Origin: Brasenia schreberi
Taxonomy: Eukaryota; Streptophyta; Magnoliopsida; Nymphaeales; Cabombaceae
Assembly (NCBI GenBank): GCA_036023115.1
Contig: JAYKKT010000076.1
Location: forward strand, 3,038,001 to 3,102,000
Reading direction: 5' to 3'
Length of the DNA: 64,000 bases
Positions 1 through 11,960 of the stretch are shown in pieces. Below the pieces are notes generated by a model. It saw nothing but the letters and a program-made list of their open reading frames with translations, did no database searches and had not been told where the DNA came from. Each line of letters starts with the position of its first letter. The stretch's first letter is position 1. A program made the position numbers and the translations under genes.

Positions 1-3000
1 GCAATATGCGTCCTACCTCGTGGTATGGCGTAGATGCAATGCAAACTCACGCTACTCCAAAGGGAAAACCCGAAATGTAAAGACAATACTGAAGGGAAAT
101 AACAGAAGGGAAATAACCGAAGGGAAATAACCGAAGGGAAATAACCGAAGGGAAATACGTATATATCTTATGTATATGAGCCCTTACTTGGGTCTTGCAA
201 ATAAGAGCGAAGGCTCAATGTGGGTGCGTGCTTGAATCGAAAGACTTACACACACGACATGAAATTAAACCCAAATATAAATTGCAGTAGGGCCTTGACT
301 AAGGTCTTGGGAGTAAGAGCGAAGGCTCAATGTGTGTGAGAGTGCTTGAATTGAAGTACTACACACACGACATAAATGAAACCCAAATATAACTGCAATA
401 AGGCCTTTACTAAGGTCTTGGGAGTAAGAGCGAAGGCTCAATGTGTGTGAAAGTGCTTGAATTGAAAGACTTACTCACACGACAAGAAATAAAACCCAAA
501 TAGTATAGGTCGGCCCTTACTTGGGTCTTTCAAATAAGAGCGAAAGCTCAATGTGTGTGAGAGTGTTTAAATGGAAAGAGTTACTCACACGACATGAAAT
601 GAAACCCAAATAGTATAGGTCGGCCCTTACTTGGGTCTTTCAAATAAGAGCGAAAGCTCAATGTGTGTGAGAGTGTTTAAATTGAAAGACTTACTCACAC
701 GACATGAAATGAAACCCAAATAGTATAGGTCGGCCCTTACTTGGGTCTTTCAAATAAGAGCGAAAGCTCAATGTGTGTGAGAGTGTTTAAATTGAAAGAC
801 TTACTCACACGACATGAAATGAAACCCAAATAGTATAGGTCGGCCCTTACTTGGGTCTTTCAAATAAGAGCGAAAGCTCAATGTGTGTGAGAGTGTTCGA
901 ATTGAAAGACAACGCACCCAACTTAAACAAAACCCTTCGGAAATGAAATATATACGTACACTTATATATTAGGGGCTGATTAGGCCCGTGTGTGTTCAAA
1001 ATTGTGCACGACTAAGAGAGTGCACGTGTGTGGTTGTGCCAAGCCACGTTATTACAAGCGGGGGGAGACTATGCTCCGTTATTACAACCCCGTATCAAAT
1101 TGAATTTCAAGCAAGTGTATGACTAAAGACCGAGTTTAGACACTTACGAGTAGCTGGTCCGTAGAGGTCTTGTTTGAGTGTGGCCTTGGCTTTGGGCTGC
1201 CAACGGGAGCTCCGCGAAGGTATGTGACCAAGGGTGCTGGCCGGCTGCAAATGGGGCGCGGGATAGACGCCTCGAAGGGGGCCGGTGGCAAGTAGGCGGC
1301 GCCTCCAAGTAGGGAGTTTAGAGTGGCTGAATAAGTGGGTCTTAGGGTCACTAGGGAAGTTAGGTACCTAGGGAAACTGGACCTAAAAGGTGAGCTAGTG
1401 GGAAGGCCAAAGAGGACACCTAGGGGGGGGTCGGCCGAATGGGAGATGGTGGCTAAGTAGTGGCCAGCCACTTGGGTTATCCTAGGTTCGGCTAGGCTTA
1501 GATGGTGGCGGCAAAGGGGCTGAGCTTAAGGGAAGGTGGGTGGCTAAGAGTGGAGAGGTGGTAGAGAGTGGCTTTGAGGGAGTTAGGGGGACTTACCGAA
1601 TGGGGAGGAGTGGCGGATGGAGTGGGAGAGTGGCGGGCAGGTGGCTGTCGGCTGGTGGAATTGGGGGAAGATGGTGGCGTCCGGCTGGGGGGCAGTGGTG
1701 GTGGACGGAAGAGGGAAGGTGGCGGAGCAAGTGGCGGCTGGTGGAGGAGCTGGAGCTGCTGGGGAGTGGTCACGGCTGGATGGAAGGTGGGAGAAGGAGA
1801 GGGCCCGGCTGGGTGGTAGAGTGGTTCCCACTTGGAAAACCCGCCCACAATGAGGGGGGTTTAAATAGGGGATGGGTAGGTCGGTTAGGGCTGGGTTGTG
1901 GGTAGTGGTTAGGTGGTTTAGGTAGGGTAGTATGTAGATAAGGTGGGCTGGATGGGGTTGGGCCAGATATTTTAAAACTAGGGGTTTGGGAAAATCGTGG
2001 GCTAAGGGTGGTTTAGGGGTTTAGGGCTAGGTTAGGTGGTTGGGTTTTAGGGTGAGGTTTAGTGAGCTAGGTTAGGTGGTTTAGGCTAGGTGGTTTAGGC
2101 TAGGTTTAGGCTAGGATTAGGGAAATTAATCTAGGTTTAGGGAAGGATTAGGGGAGTGGGTTAGGTGATTAGGTTGGGATTAGGCCGGGATTAGGGAAGT
2201 GGGTTAGGTGATTAGGTTCAGATTAGGGGTGGATTAGGGGTTTAGGCTAGGTTTAGGCATTTTTGGCTAGGTTTAGGTGAAGGAGCTCCCTTAGCATGGC
2301 CCATAGACCTTGATCACCTCATGTTGGTGCAGCCCTAGGTTAGGTTTTAGCTAATTACAAGCTTAAACCCACTCAATTAGGCTAACCCACAAGATTAAAC
2401 CCAAACTTGACACACAAGTCAAGCTTAATACAACACTCTTGATATTTTTCACCCCCACTCTCTCTCATGCCCAATATCCCACGTGAATTTCAAGTGGGCC
2501 CCACCTCCTTTTATGAGAAGGTGATGTGGGCCATGGATATGGATATTGGATTGGATCTCTGGATCCAAATCCAAATCCAAGTCCACATATGGGTTTGGAT
2601 TGGGATCTGGATATATATGGTCCAGATCCAATCCAAACTGAACTCTGACTCCTTCGAGCTGGGTTCGAGACGGACGATTTGTGCGGGGCCTGACAGCATC
2701 AGTACTCCGTCTGCGTTGGGTCTTCGCCAACATAGTCGTCCGCCTCCGTTTCTGCCTTCCGGAGATGACTTCAAATGCTTTTTTGATAAGAACAGGGTCT
2801 TGGACGTTCGAGATCCTGGGATGTGAATCAGATGCAAGAGTTGCTGTGCCGGGCTTGACAGGTGCTCCGGTTCCGGGCTCTTCTTGGCTCTCCTGGTCCT
2901 GTCTTGATCGGGCCAAGCCACTTTGGGGTTTCAAAACATGTTTTAAAAGGGTTTTCAAAAGCTATATTATATGTTTTTGAAAGATAAAGTTTAAAACATA

Positions 3001-3116
3001 CATACAGGGTTTGTTTGGAAGGCTCCTAGGTTTCCAAACTCAAAAATGGCCCTTTGGGGCTGCTTGTATAAAACCAGATTCGTTTAAGAAATTCGTGGGA
3101 TTTCGGGGTGTTTACA
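1..3116 (-). mobile_element. LTR of a Tat-lineage Ty3/gypsy element, B subfamily; 3' end outside the window
   Basis: Read on the minus strand the LTR starts TGTAAACACC at 3116 and matches the B LTR (9968-13366) almost throughout, with a few percent difference by eye. It carries the same signals: a TATA-like TTTAAATA at 1860-1867, a GTAAGT donor at 1142-1147, the paired TTGTAATAACG box at 1047-1087, a ~110-bp tandem array at about 235-905 with one unit more than B, and a 14-bp array at about 88-165. Roughly 430 bp of its end lie beyond position 1. It abuts A pol directly, with no post-pol region or polypurine tract between. It resembles B's LTRs more than A's other LTR (24759-28041), so it may belong to a separate element inserted into A pol. 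Confidence 0.85.
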
Positions 3117-6100
3117 CTACCTTCTACATCGATCGACCAATACGAATTGTTCGTAGTGGTTGCTCGTACAACATAGGGTCCATCCCACTTGGGGCGCCAC
3201 TTTCCAAGGGGATGTGGGCCACAATAGTGGATGATTTTCAAAACTAGATCCCCCACTTCAAAGTGGCGAGGTCTCATGTGTTTGCCATAATGTCGGGCTA
3301 TCCTTTGCCGGTATGCATGAGCATGGTCCATGGCAAGGAGTCGCCTCTCATCTAGCAAATCTAGTTCGGCCATCCTAGCATGCTGAAGCATCTCTAGGGG
3401 GAGGTTGAGTGCTATGGATGTATGGAATGAATGTAGTTGAGTATGAATGGGAAGAATGACGTTTGTGCCATAGACCAATTCGAATGGTGTGGCATTCGTG
3501 GGAATCCGGATGAAAGTCCTATAAGCCCATAAGGCTTCATCCAGCTTCTCGTGCCACGTCCTACCCTTCTCTAAAGTCTTCTCAATTATGCTAATGAGAG
3601 TCTTGTTGGTGGCTTCGGCTTGGCTGTTGCCTTGAGGGTAGTAGGGCGAAGAGAAGTGGTGAGTTATGCCATACGTGTTGCACAACTTAACCATCCGCTC
3701 GTTCTTGAATGGGGTGCCATTATCAGACACAAGGTCTCGTGGAACCCCAAATTGAGCCAAGATATTCCTCCGGATGAACGCCACCACATGTTGCCCCATC
3801 ACGTTGGTTAGGGAAATGGCTTCCACCCACTTGGAGAAATACTTCGTGACTGCTAAAATAAATCGATGCCCATTCGAGGCTTTTGGAAATATTGGGCCTA
3901 CAATGTCAAACGCCCACATGGTGAATGGCCAGGGGCTGACCACGGAATGTAATGCAGATGATGGGATATGAATGGCGTGCCCATGCACTTGACATGGATG
4001 ACACTTCCTAACATGATCGTGACAATCCTTTTTCAAGGTGGACCAAAAATAGCCCCCTCTAAGTATTTTCATTGCCATCATATTGGCATTGACATGACCT
4101 CCACATTCTCCAGCGTGGAACTCATGCATTACAATCCTAGCCTCCTCTAGATCGATACACCTAAGCAGGATACCGGTAAAACTTTTTTTGTACAAAACCC
4201 CACCTAGAATGGTGTATCGGGTCGAAATCTTACGGACGAATGCCTTATCTTTGGATGTGGCATCCTCGGCGAATCCCACATTTTCTAAAAACTATTTGAT
4301 GTCATAAAACCAGGGCTTTTCAATAGAGTCTGGGTTATTTTGGCAAATATCCAAGTTGTGTGTGGATGGGTTGGGCGCATGCCATATTTCTAAAGATCGG
4401 GTCCCGGCAATGGGATCGACCTTTAGGGCTGAACCCAAGGAGGAGAGGGCATCGGCGATGCCATTGTCCTCTCTTCCTACGTGTGTGAGTTTACACGAGT
4501 GGAAGGACTGGACCAATCGAGTGGCCAACTCGTGATATGGAAGTAGTTTTTCATTACGTACTTGCCAAATTTTCAAAACCTGGTTTATAACAAGGAGCGA
4601 ATCTCTAAAGACCTCAATGCATGACGCCCCTAGAGTTTTCGAAATTCTTAAGCCTTGTATGAGTGCTTCATACTCAGCTACGTTGTTGGAACATTCGAAA
4701 TCTAGGCGGACTGCTATGGGAATCTCACCCTTTTCAGGGGAGATGAGGATGACCCCAGCGCCAGCCCCTCGTTGGTTTCGTGCCCCATCGAAGTGCATCT
4801 TCCACACTTGGTTTTCGAAAGTGTTTGCCAAAATGTGGTTTTGGAAATGATTTTGTAATATGCCTTCATCAGGCATTTCAACAAGTGTGGGATATGCATC
4901 CTCAAAGGGGAACTCAACCACGTAGTCTGCCAGGGCTTGCCCCTTAATGGAGATCTGGTGATGGTATTTCATGTCATACTCCATTAGAAGGAGTTTCCAT
5001 TTGCCCAATCTACCCATGAGAATGGGTTTTTCGAACAAGTGCTTGATTGGATCAAAGCTTGGACACTATCCAGATCTCATGATCTAGGAAATAGTGTCTG
5101 AATTTCTGGCAGGCCTAGACTAGGGCCAAGCACGTCTTCTCCATGGCTTGATAATTTCGTTCATAAGCCAAGAGAGTTTTCGAAATATAGTAGATGGCGT
5201 ACTCCTTATGGGTGTCATCCTCGTATTGAGCCAATAGGGCTCCTAAAGCATTCACATGCACGGAGATATAGAGTAAAAGCGGTTTTCATTGCTTTGGAGG
5301 ATTCAAAACGGGGGGATTAACCAAGTTTGCCTTTAGTCTTTCGAAAGACTTCTGGCATTCGTCATCCCATAAGAATTTCGTGCCCTTCCTCAACAGTTTG
5401 TTAAAGGGTTCGCATCTAGTCGCTAGATTCGATATGAATCGGCGAACGGATTGTAAACGACCTTGGAGGCTACGAATTTGAGTGAGATTGGAGGGTGGAG
5501 CCATGTCTATGATGGCTCAACACTTCGAGGGGTCGACTTCTATACCCCTTTGGCTCACCATAAAGCCCAGAAGCTTCCCTGATTCTACCCTGAATACACA
5601 TTTTTGAGGGTTTAGCTTTACCTTGTAAAGCCTAAGCCTTTCGAAAATCTTTTGCAAACATTTGATATGAGTGCATCGGGTTTTAGATTTCGCCAAGAGA
5701 TCATCTACATACACTTCTACGAGCTCATGAATTTGATCATGGAAGATCGTGGTCATGGCTCGCTGGTATGTTGCGTCGGTATTTTTCAAACCAAAGGGCA
5801 TGACTGTATAGCAGTACGTGCCCCATGAGGTTGTAAAGGCGGTCTTACCCTGATCTCGTGGACTTAGTTTGATTTGATTATAGCCTGAATAGCCATCCAT
5901 AAACGAAAACATTTCATGATTTGCAGTACTATCGACTATCAAATCTATATTTGGTAAAGGATAATTATCCTTTGGAGTGGCTTTATTCAGGTTTCTGAAA
6001 TCGATGCATATTCGAATTCTCCCATTGGTTTTTCGAACTACAACGATGTTTGACAACCAATTAGAATACGCATTGGGTTTTATAAATCCGGATTTTAGTA

Positions 6101-6746
6101 GATCTTCTAAACCCTCTTTGACTTGCGTGTGTACATTCGGGTATATTTTCCTAAGCTTCTGCTTTATGGGTTTTACATCCGCATCTAAGGGAAGACGATG
6201 CTCGACAATGCTGGGGTCTATGCCCGGCATGTCTTCATACGTCCATGCAAACACATCTAAATAGGTTTGTAGGAATGCAATGAATGCTAATCTTTCAATT
6301 TCATGCAAGCATGCGCCTATCTTGATGGTTTTGGGATTGGAAACACTCCCTAGGTTCACCTCTATGAAATCTCCTCCTACTGAATTGGAAGGTCTTTCAA
6401 AATCGAGAATTTTATGAAATTCTGGGAGCTCAGAAGTGGGATCTTCTTCAAGGGGATCCACTTCTAGGCTTCGATCATTCTCGTGGGCTATAGACCCGAG
6501 GGAATTTGATGCGTGGTTTTCAAAAAGACCTGGTTTTGTACTTGGATTTTCAATTGATTTCGGAATTTTTGGTCTGGCTATGCAGACGACGTTCCTTTCG
6601 AAATCTTTTTCCAAAGTCCTACTAGGAGCAGCTATATACAAAATCTTTTTGGTATTTTCCAAATTTTCAATTTTTTTGGGTTTTTGTAAAACAATAACCT
6701 TAGGAACTATACAAAACACTCTATTTTCAAGTTTTTGTTTTTCCAT
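3117..6746 (-). pseudogene. Element A pol (RT, RNase H, archaeal-type RNase H, integrase), broken
   Basis: This is the polymerase polyprotein of a Tat-lineage Ty3/gypsy retrotransposon; it would copy element RNA and integrate the cDNA in the nucleus. Matches to B pol run end to end: a Lys-rich N-terminus, RT with YVDDLL near 5720, a degenerate RNase H near 5050-5290, a second RNase H at about 4430-4850, and integrase from about 4250 to 3117. Compared with B codons it has stops at 5517-5519 (CGA to TGA), 5286-5288, about 5116 (TGG to TAG) and 4292-4294 (CAA to TAG), plus an extra base near 5057. The frame ends by running into the LTR at 3116. The last codons of pol and about 1.2 kb of downstream sequence seen in B are missing here. 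It is not functional. Confidence 0.9.
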
Positions 6747-6832
6747 TGTTTTTGGTTTTTCCTCTTTTTCGATTTTTTTTTTATTTTAAGTTTTCCAAAT
6801 GTTTTTGTATTTTTATAAAAGGGATATTCCGT

Positions 6833-6854
6833 CATACCTACAAAGGGAAAACAC
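6833..6854 (-). promoter_or_regulatory. Acceptor-like pyrimidine tract and ATG between gag-pro and pol (A)
   Basis: Just after the A gag-pro stop the minus strand reads GTGTTTTCCCTTTGTAG, then GTATGAC. The same motif stands at this place in B (16386), C (48408), D (38987-39010) and E (52808-52825), although flanking bases differ. It fits a plant 3' splice site followed by an AUG. Splicing here is inferred. Confidence 0.5.
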
Positions 6855-6860
6855 TACGGA

Positions 6861-9730
6861 TTAGACTCGGAATAGGAGATCTAAATCGTAGGTCTCTTCT
6901 AAGGCAGGTTCCAGGGCACCCTTGACCCAGGTGGTCACAGGGGGTGGCTTTGGCGGTATTCTGGGAGTATAGCCGATCCCATATCGGCTTGGGTTGGCCT
7001 TAGGAAGGATGGGCTATAGGAGACCCTGGTTTTGTGCCTCTAGACTCTTGTAGGGCGTGTAGCCTATGTTCAACAACATGTTCCACGATTTTTTGTTTTT
7101 GGAAAATTTTTGATAAAGATCGTGGTCCTGGAACATGCTGTTGTCCATATTGTGCTCATATGGCTTTTTGTCCAGGGGCTTTGGAAATAGGAAACACTTG
7201 GGTTTTCCTAGAAGGGTTAGAATCGGGAGGGGGCCTGCTTTGGGCGGCCCCTTCACACATACAACCTTCCTAGGGTTGTTTAACACGAGCCTTGGTGGCT
7301 CGATCACAATTTGCCCCAGGTTAGCCTCATGGGCCTGGGAGCTCGATAAACAAGGGGAGTTTATGATCCCCTGAAGCCGTGGGTGACTCTCACCTAGGAT
7401 CACTACGACCTGGTCCCTCAAAGGGATCTTGACACACCTGTGGAAGGTGGATGGCACAACGCATAAACTGTGTATCCAAGGCCTTCCCAGCAACAGGTTA
7501 TAATGGGGGTGGATGTCCAAGACATGGAACACCCCCGTGTGTGTGATCCCTCCCGTTTCCATTGGGAGTTCGATTGATCCTAATGGCCTAGACGCATTTC
7601 CATCGTATCCAGTGATAACAATGGGGCTTGGGTTCACTGAAGTCAAGGTGACTCCGATTTGGTACGCCACATGAAGTGGAAGGATGTTGAGCCCTCCTCC
7701 CCCATCGACTAGGCACCTGTCTAGAGAGTGGTTATTCAGAACCACCTCGATATGCAGGGCCTGGTTATGGGACTCGTAGGGTCTATCTACATCATCTTCC
7801 AAGAAAGTGATGGGCGATTTTGCTCCTAATAAAGCCACTTGGGCAGACAGGGATTCCGGACTTATGTTTGAATCAACCTTGGCTCTTTCTAGAATTTTCT
7901 CTAGCACGAGTCTATGCCTAGGCGAGGTTTGTATAAGCTCTAGGATAGACATGTGGATAGGAATCTTTGAAAGGTGGTTTTCGAAGTCATAAGGATTTAG
8001 GATGACTTTATCCTTGTCTGCTTTTGGCAGAACTCCAGGAATACATGCTTTTGAGGGGCCAGGCACACTGACCACCTTTTTAGCACTTTGTAGGTGCGAG
8101 GTTGATAGATCCTCCCGGATCTAGTCACTTCCCCCACGACCAGCCTAGGGTTCGCGCTAAATTTGGCTCTAAGTATGAGTTGAGGAGCACCTTGAAGTTT
8201 TAAAACTGGTTTTGCCGGGGATTCAGCTTTTGGTGGTCCCCGGATGACGACTTGGGCGGGCTTCTTGTATAGTACAAGAGTGGGCGCACAAGCGGGTCGA
8301 CCAGACTCTGATTTTTGCGCTAGATCCTTAGAAAAGGTGAGGGTACATACCTCCTTTCCTTTCCCACTGCCACTGGCGTGCTTGGGAAAGGGTTCTTTGA
8401 AGATAGTTTGAGGTGGCTCAGGTTCCGTAGTGACCTGGAGCCGGCCCTCCGCTATCAAGTTCTCAATTTTATTTAAAAGGGAGAAACAACATTTGGTATC
8501 ATGGCCTTTGAGCTGATGATACTTACAAAATCGATTTAAATACCCCCCCTTGGAAGTGACTCTTTCGGGGATTTCGGGAAGTTCTATCATGCCTTGGGCA
8601 AGTAGGAGGTCTAGGACCTCCGACACAGGTTGCCCCATCGGAGTGTACTCCCATTTTTCAATTGGTTTTTGAAAGGTTCGCTCCCTTTTATTCTCTAGTT
8701 TTTCAAAATTTTGGGAAGTGCCTGCCACGCCTAGATCCACCCGGACATTGGCGATTTTATGGGGCTTTGCCCCTTTATCCATCGTGGGTAGCCCATAAGT
8801 GATGGGCTTTTCCAAGCGGGTTTTAGAAACGGCACTTCCTTTCCATAAGTGATCGTATGTCTCTTTTCTCAAATTTGTTTCGAAAAGAGATGCCTTTTTG
8901 ATCAACTTATGGAAAGTTGAGATCTCATGGAGTGAGAGAAGGGTTTTTAACTCGCTTTTAAAGTTATCCAGGATGAGCATGACTGCGCATCCTTCGGATA
9001 TGGGCTCTCGCACTTGGCCCAAAAGTGACCTCCATCGTATAATGAAGGCATGTACGTCTTCGTTCATGCCTTGCTTTGTATCCCTTAAGGTATTCAGAGT
9101 CGGCGTGACTTCTACGTTGTGTGCAAATCTTTGCATGAAGCAGTTCGCTAACTCTTCAAAAGTAGCGAACTGGCATAAGTCGTAGGAAGCCAGCCATTTG
9201 ACAGCTGTACCTTTAAGGGATAGAGGGAACCAATACACCCATTTCATCGAGTCCTTTTTCTTCTTATGGGCTCGACGCGAGAAAAGTTGCAAGTGAGACC
9301 TATGGTCTCCCATGCCGTCATACCGATGGAAGTTCGGTATTTCGTCGTCACTGTCTATTTCATAATCCATAGGAAGGAAATCAGACAGGGCGTAACTTCT
9401 TTTCTCTTTGTTTTGCCCTTTCAGCAGCTGCTGTAGGGCTTTACGGTCCTTTTGTGTAAAGGACTCGTGGTATTGGTTGCCTTCCATTACGGAGGCCTCT
9501 TTGTGCTTGCGAGGTTTTTCAGATTTTCTTTTGGCCTTTTGTTCACCATTTGATGAACACGAATCGCCTACTTCAGCCTCTTGGCTGAGAGCATCGATTT
9601 TGGCCTCAAATTCCCTTCTCAGGTCCTCTATCTCGTCTAGTTTGATTTTGTTTTTGAAAATCCTCCTAGAGTGAGAACTTGATGCGCATGAGCCTTGGCT
9701 CGACACTTCACTTGGGTTGGATTTTGACAT
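6861..9730 (-). pseudogene. Element A gag-protease polyprotein, broken
   Basis: This is the structural gag and aspartic protease of element A, colinear with the intact B gag-pro (13509-16379) and very similar in sequence. The ATG at 9730 (MSKSNPSE) is chosen because B has the same start. Visible parts are a retrotransposon gag core (about 8880-9310), a zinc-knuckle-like CKYH...GHDTKCC stretch near 8500-8540, the protease motif VDGGGGLNIL near 7680-7710, and LLGRPWIHS near 7480. A one-base shift near 8090-8110 separates gag from protease. GAG has become TAG at 7014-7016, cutting off the G-patch-like tail, which can still be read to the normal stop at 6861-6863. Both breaks make it non-functional. 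Confidence 0.9.
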
Positions 9731-9871
9731 GCTTTTCAAGCTTTTCCAAAATTTCCTAAGTAAAAGTAAAGAAAACAAAGTTAAAAACAACACCTTTTTG
9801 AAAATTTTTTGCAAGTTTCTAGACCAACTCGACTTTTGAAAGACTCACGTCCCACCGGGCATGCCAAAATC
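9731..9871 (-). promoter_or_regulatory. Element A leader with primer-binding site
   Basis: On the minus strand A's 5' LTR ends TCTACA (9877-9872). After a four-base gap comes TTGGCATGCCCGGTGGGAC (9867-9849), the site where a tRNA would prime minus-strand DNA. It differs from the B site by one base (CATG for CACG). The leader then reaches a pyrimidine tract ending TTACTTAG near 9750, just before the gag ATG, in the place of B's acceptor-like site. Confidence 0.75.
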
Positions 9872-9967
9872 TGTAGACATGGAAAACCTCTGCCTCCCTG
9901 GTTTCTTAGGCCTGGAGCGAACCTTTTTGTGTATCTAAGTCCTATTTGTATAAACAGAGCATGCCAG
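9872..9967 (-). mobile_element. Element A 5' LTR, inner 96 bp cut off by B
   Basis: This is the U5 end of A's 5' LTR. It runs from TCTACA at 9877 to the U5 words GGCATGC and CCAG, where B is inserted. The rest of the LTR resumes at 24759. Bases 9963-9967 (GCCAG) are one copy of B's target duplication. Confidence 0.88.
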
Positions 9968-11192
9968 TGTAAACACCCCGAAATCCCACGAATTTCTTAA
10001 ACGAATCTGGTTTTATACAAGCAGCCCCAAAGGGCCATTTTGAGTTTGGAAACCCAGGAGCCTTCCAAACAACCCTGTATATATGTTTTAAACTTTATCT
10101 TTCAAAAACATATAATATAGCTTTTGAAAACCCTTTTAAAACATGTTTTGAAACCCCGAAGTAGCTTGGCCTGATCAAGACAGGACCAGGAGAGCCAAGA
10201 AGAGCCCGGAACCGGAGCACCTGTCGAGCCCGGCGCAGCAACTCTTGCATCTGATTCACACCCCAGGATCTCGAACGTCCAAGACCCTGTTCTTACCAAA
10301 ATAGCATTTGAAGTCATCTCCGGAAGGCAGAAACGGAGGCGGACGACCATGTTGGCGAAGACCCAACGCAGACGGAGTACTGATGCTGTCAGGCCCCGCA
10401 CGAATCGTCCGTTTCGAACCCAGCTCGAAGGAGTCAGAGTTCAGTTTGGATTGAATCTGGACCATATATATCCAGATCCCAATCCAAACCCATATGTGGA
10501 CTTGGATTTGGATTTGGATCCAGAGATCCAATCCAATATCCATATCCATGGCCCACATCACCTTCTCATAAATGGAGGTGGGGCCCACTTGAAATTCACG
10601 TGGGATATTGGGCATGAGAGAGAGTGGGGGTGATAAATATCAAGAGTGTTGTATTAAGCTTGACTTGTGTGTCAAGTTTGGGTTTAATCTTGTGGTTTAG
10701 CCTAATTAAGTGGGTTTAAGCTTGTAATTAGCTAAAACCTAACCTAGGGTTGCACCAACATGGGGTGATCAAGGTCTATGGGCCATGCTAAGGGAGCTCC
10801 TTCACCTAAACCTAACCCAAAATGCCTAAACCTAGCCTAAACCCCTAATCCACCCCTAATCTGAACCTAATCACCTAACCCACTTCCCTAATCCCGGCCT
10901 AATCCCGACCTAATCACCTAACCCACTCCCCTAATCCTTCCCTAAACCTAGATTAATTTCCCTAATCCTAGCCTAAACCTAGCCTAAACCACCTAACCTA
11001 GCTCACTAAACCTCACCCTAAAACCCAACCACCTAACCTAGCCCTAAACCACCCTTAGCCCACGATTTTCCCAAACACCTAGTTTTAAAATATCTGGCCC
11101 AATCCCATCCAGCCCACCTTATCTACATACTACCCTACCTAAACCACCTAACCACTACCCACAACCCAGCCCTAACCGACCTACCCATCCCC

Positions 11193-11200
11193 TATTTAAA
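11193..11200 (+). promoter_or_regulatory. TATA-like box of B 5' LTR
   Basis: TATTTAAA is followed by a run of seven C. Equivalent boxes stand at 22582-22589 in the 3' LTR and 1860-1867 (minus) in the left LTR. Other LTR families have TATAAATA at the matching place. The transcript would start about 30 bp downstream. Confidence 0.55.
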
Positions 11201-11455
11201 CCCCCCCATTGTGGGCGGGTTTTCCAAGTGGGAACGACTTTCCACTCCCAGCCGGGCCCTCTTCCTCTCCCATCTCTCACCCGTCTTCCCAGCAGTTCCA
11301 GCCCCACCAGCCGCCACCTGCTCCGCCACTCTCCCTCTTCCATCCACCATCACTGCCCCACCAGCCGGACGCCACCACCTCACTCAGCCGGGCCCTCTCC
11401 TTCTCCCATCTTCCACCAGCCGACAGCCACCTTTGCCGCCACTCCTTCCCATTCG

Positions 11456-11461
11456 GTAAGT
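11456..11461 (+). promoter_or_regulatory. Possible upstream splice donor in B LTR
   Basis: ATTCG is followed by GTAAGT, a full plant 5' splice consensus. It is present in both B LTRs and in the left LTR. In A's right LTR the matching base string is GTTAGT, so it is less conserved than the donor at 11905. Confidence 0.35.
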
Positions 11462-11904
11462 CCCCCTAACTCCCTCAGAACCACTCTCTACCACCTCTCC
11501 ACTCTTAGCCACCCATCTTCCCCTTAGCTCAGCCTCTTTGCCGCCACCACCTAAGCCTAGCCGAACCTAGGATAACCCAAGTGGCTGGCCACTACTCAGC
11601 CACCACCTCCCATTCGGCCGACCTCCCCCTAGGCGTCCTCTTTGGCCTTCCCACTAGCTCACCTTTTAGGTCCAGTTTCCCTAAGTCCCTAACTTACCTA
11701 GTGACCCTAAGACCCACTTAGTCAGCCACTCTAAACTCCCTACTTGGAGGCGCCGCCCACTTGCCACCGGTCCCCTTCGAGGCGTCCATCCCGCGCCCCA
11801 TTTGCAGCCGGCCAGCACTCTTGGTCACACACCTTCGCGGAGCTCCCATTTGCAGCCCAAAGCCAAGGCCACGCTCAAGCAAGACCTCTACGGACCAGCT
11901 ACTT

Positions 11905-11910
11905 GTAAGT
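11905..11910 (+). promoter_or_regulatory. Conserved splice-donor-like GTAAGT in LTR
   Basis: GTAAGT stands 50-65 bp before the TTGTAATAA box in most LTRs here: 11905 and 23294 (B), 1142 (minus), 25914 (minus), 44038 (C), 34606 (minus) and 56101 (F). H and G have altered versions. Keeping six exact bases at a fixed distance in LTRs that otherwise differ greatly suggests function. Joining to the acceptors at 13483 or 16402 is an inference. Confidence 0.5.
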
Positions 11911-11960
11911 TTCTAAACTCGGTCTTTAGTCATACACTTGCTTGAAATTCAATTTGATAC

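Noticed and set aside
1498..1905. Pro/Ser-rich and Gly/Trp-rich ORFs, also at 11155-11527, 22544-22916 and 26368-26777
   Set aside because: C-rich LTR sequence is poor in stops; frames on both strands overlap and differ between copies.
2449..2980. Several overlapping 99-169-residue ORFs on both strands, also at 10102-10633 and 21491-22022
   Set aside because: They lie in U3 of LTRs in the GGATTTGGAT array and are low in complexity. They recur only because the LTR recurs.
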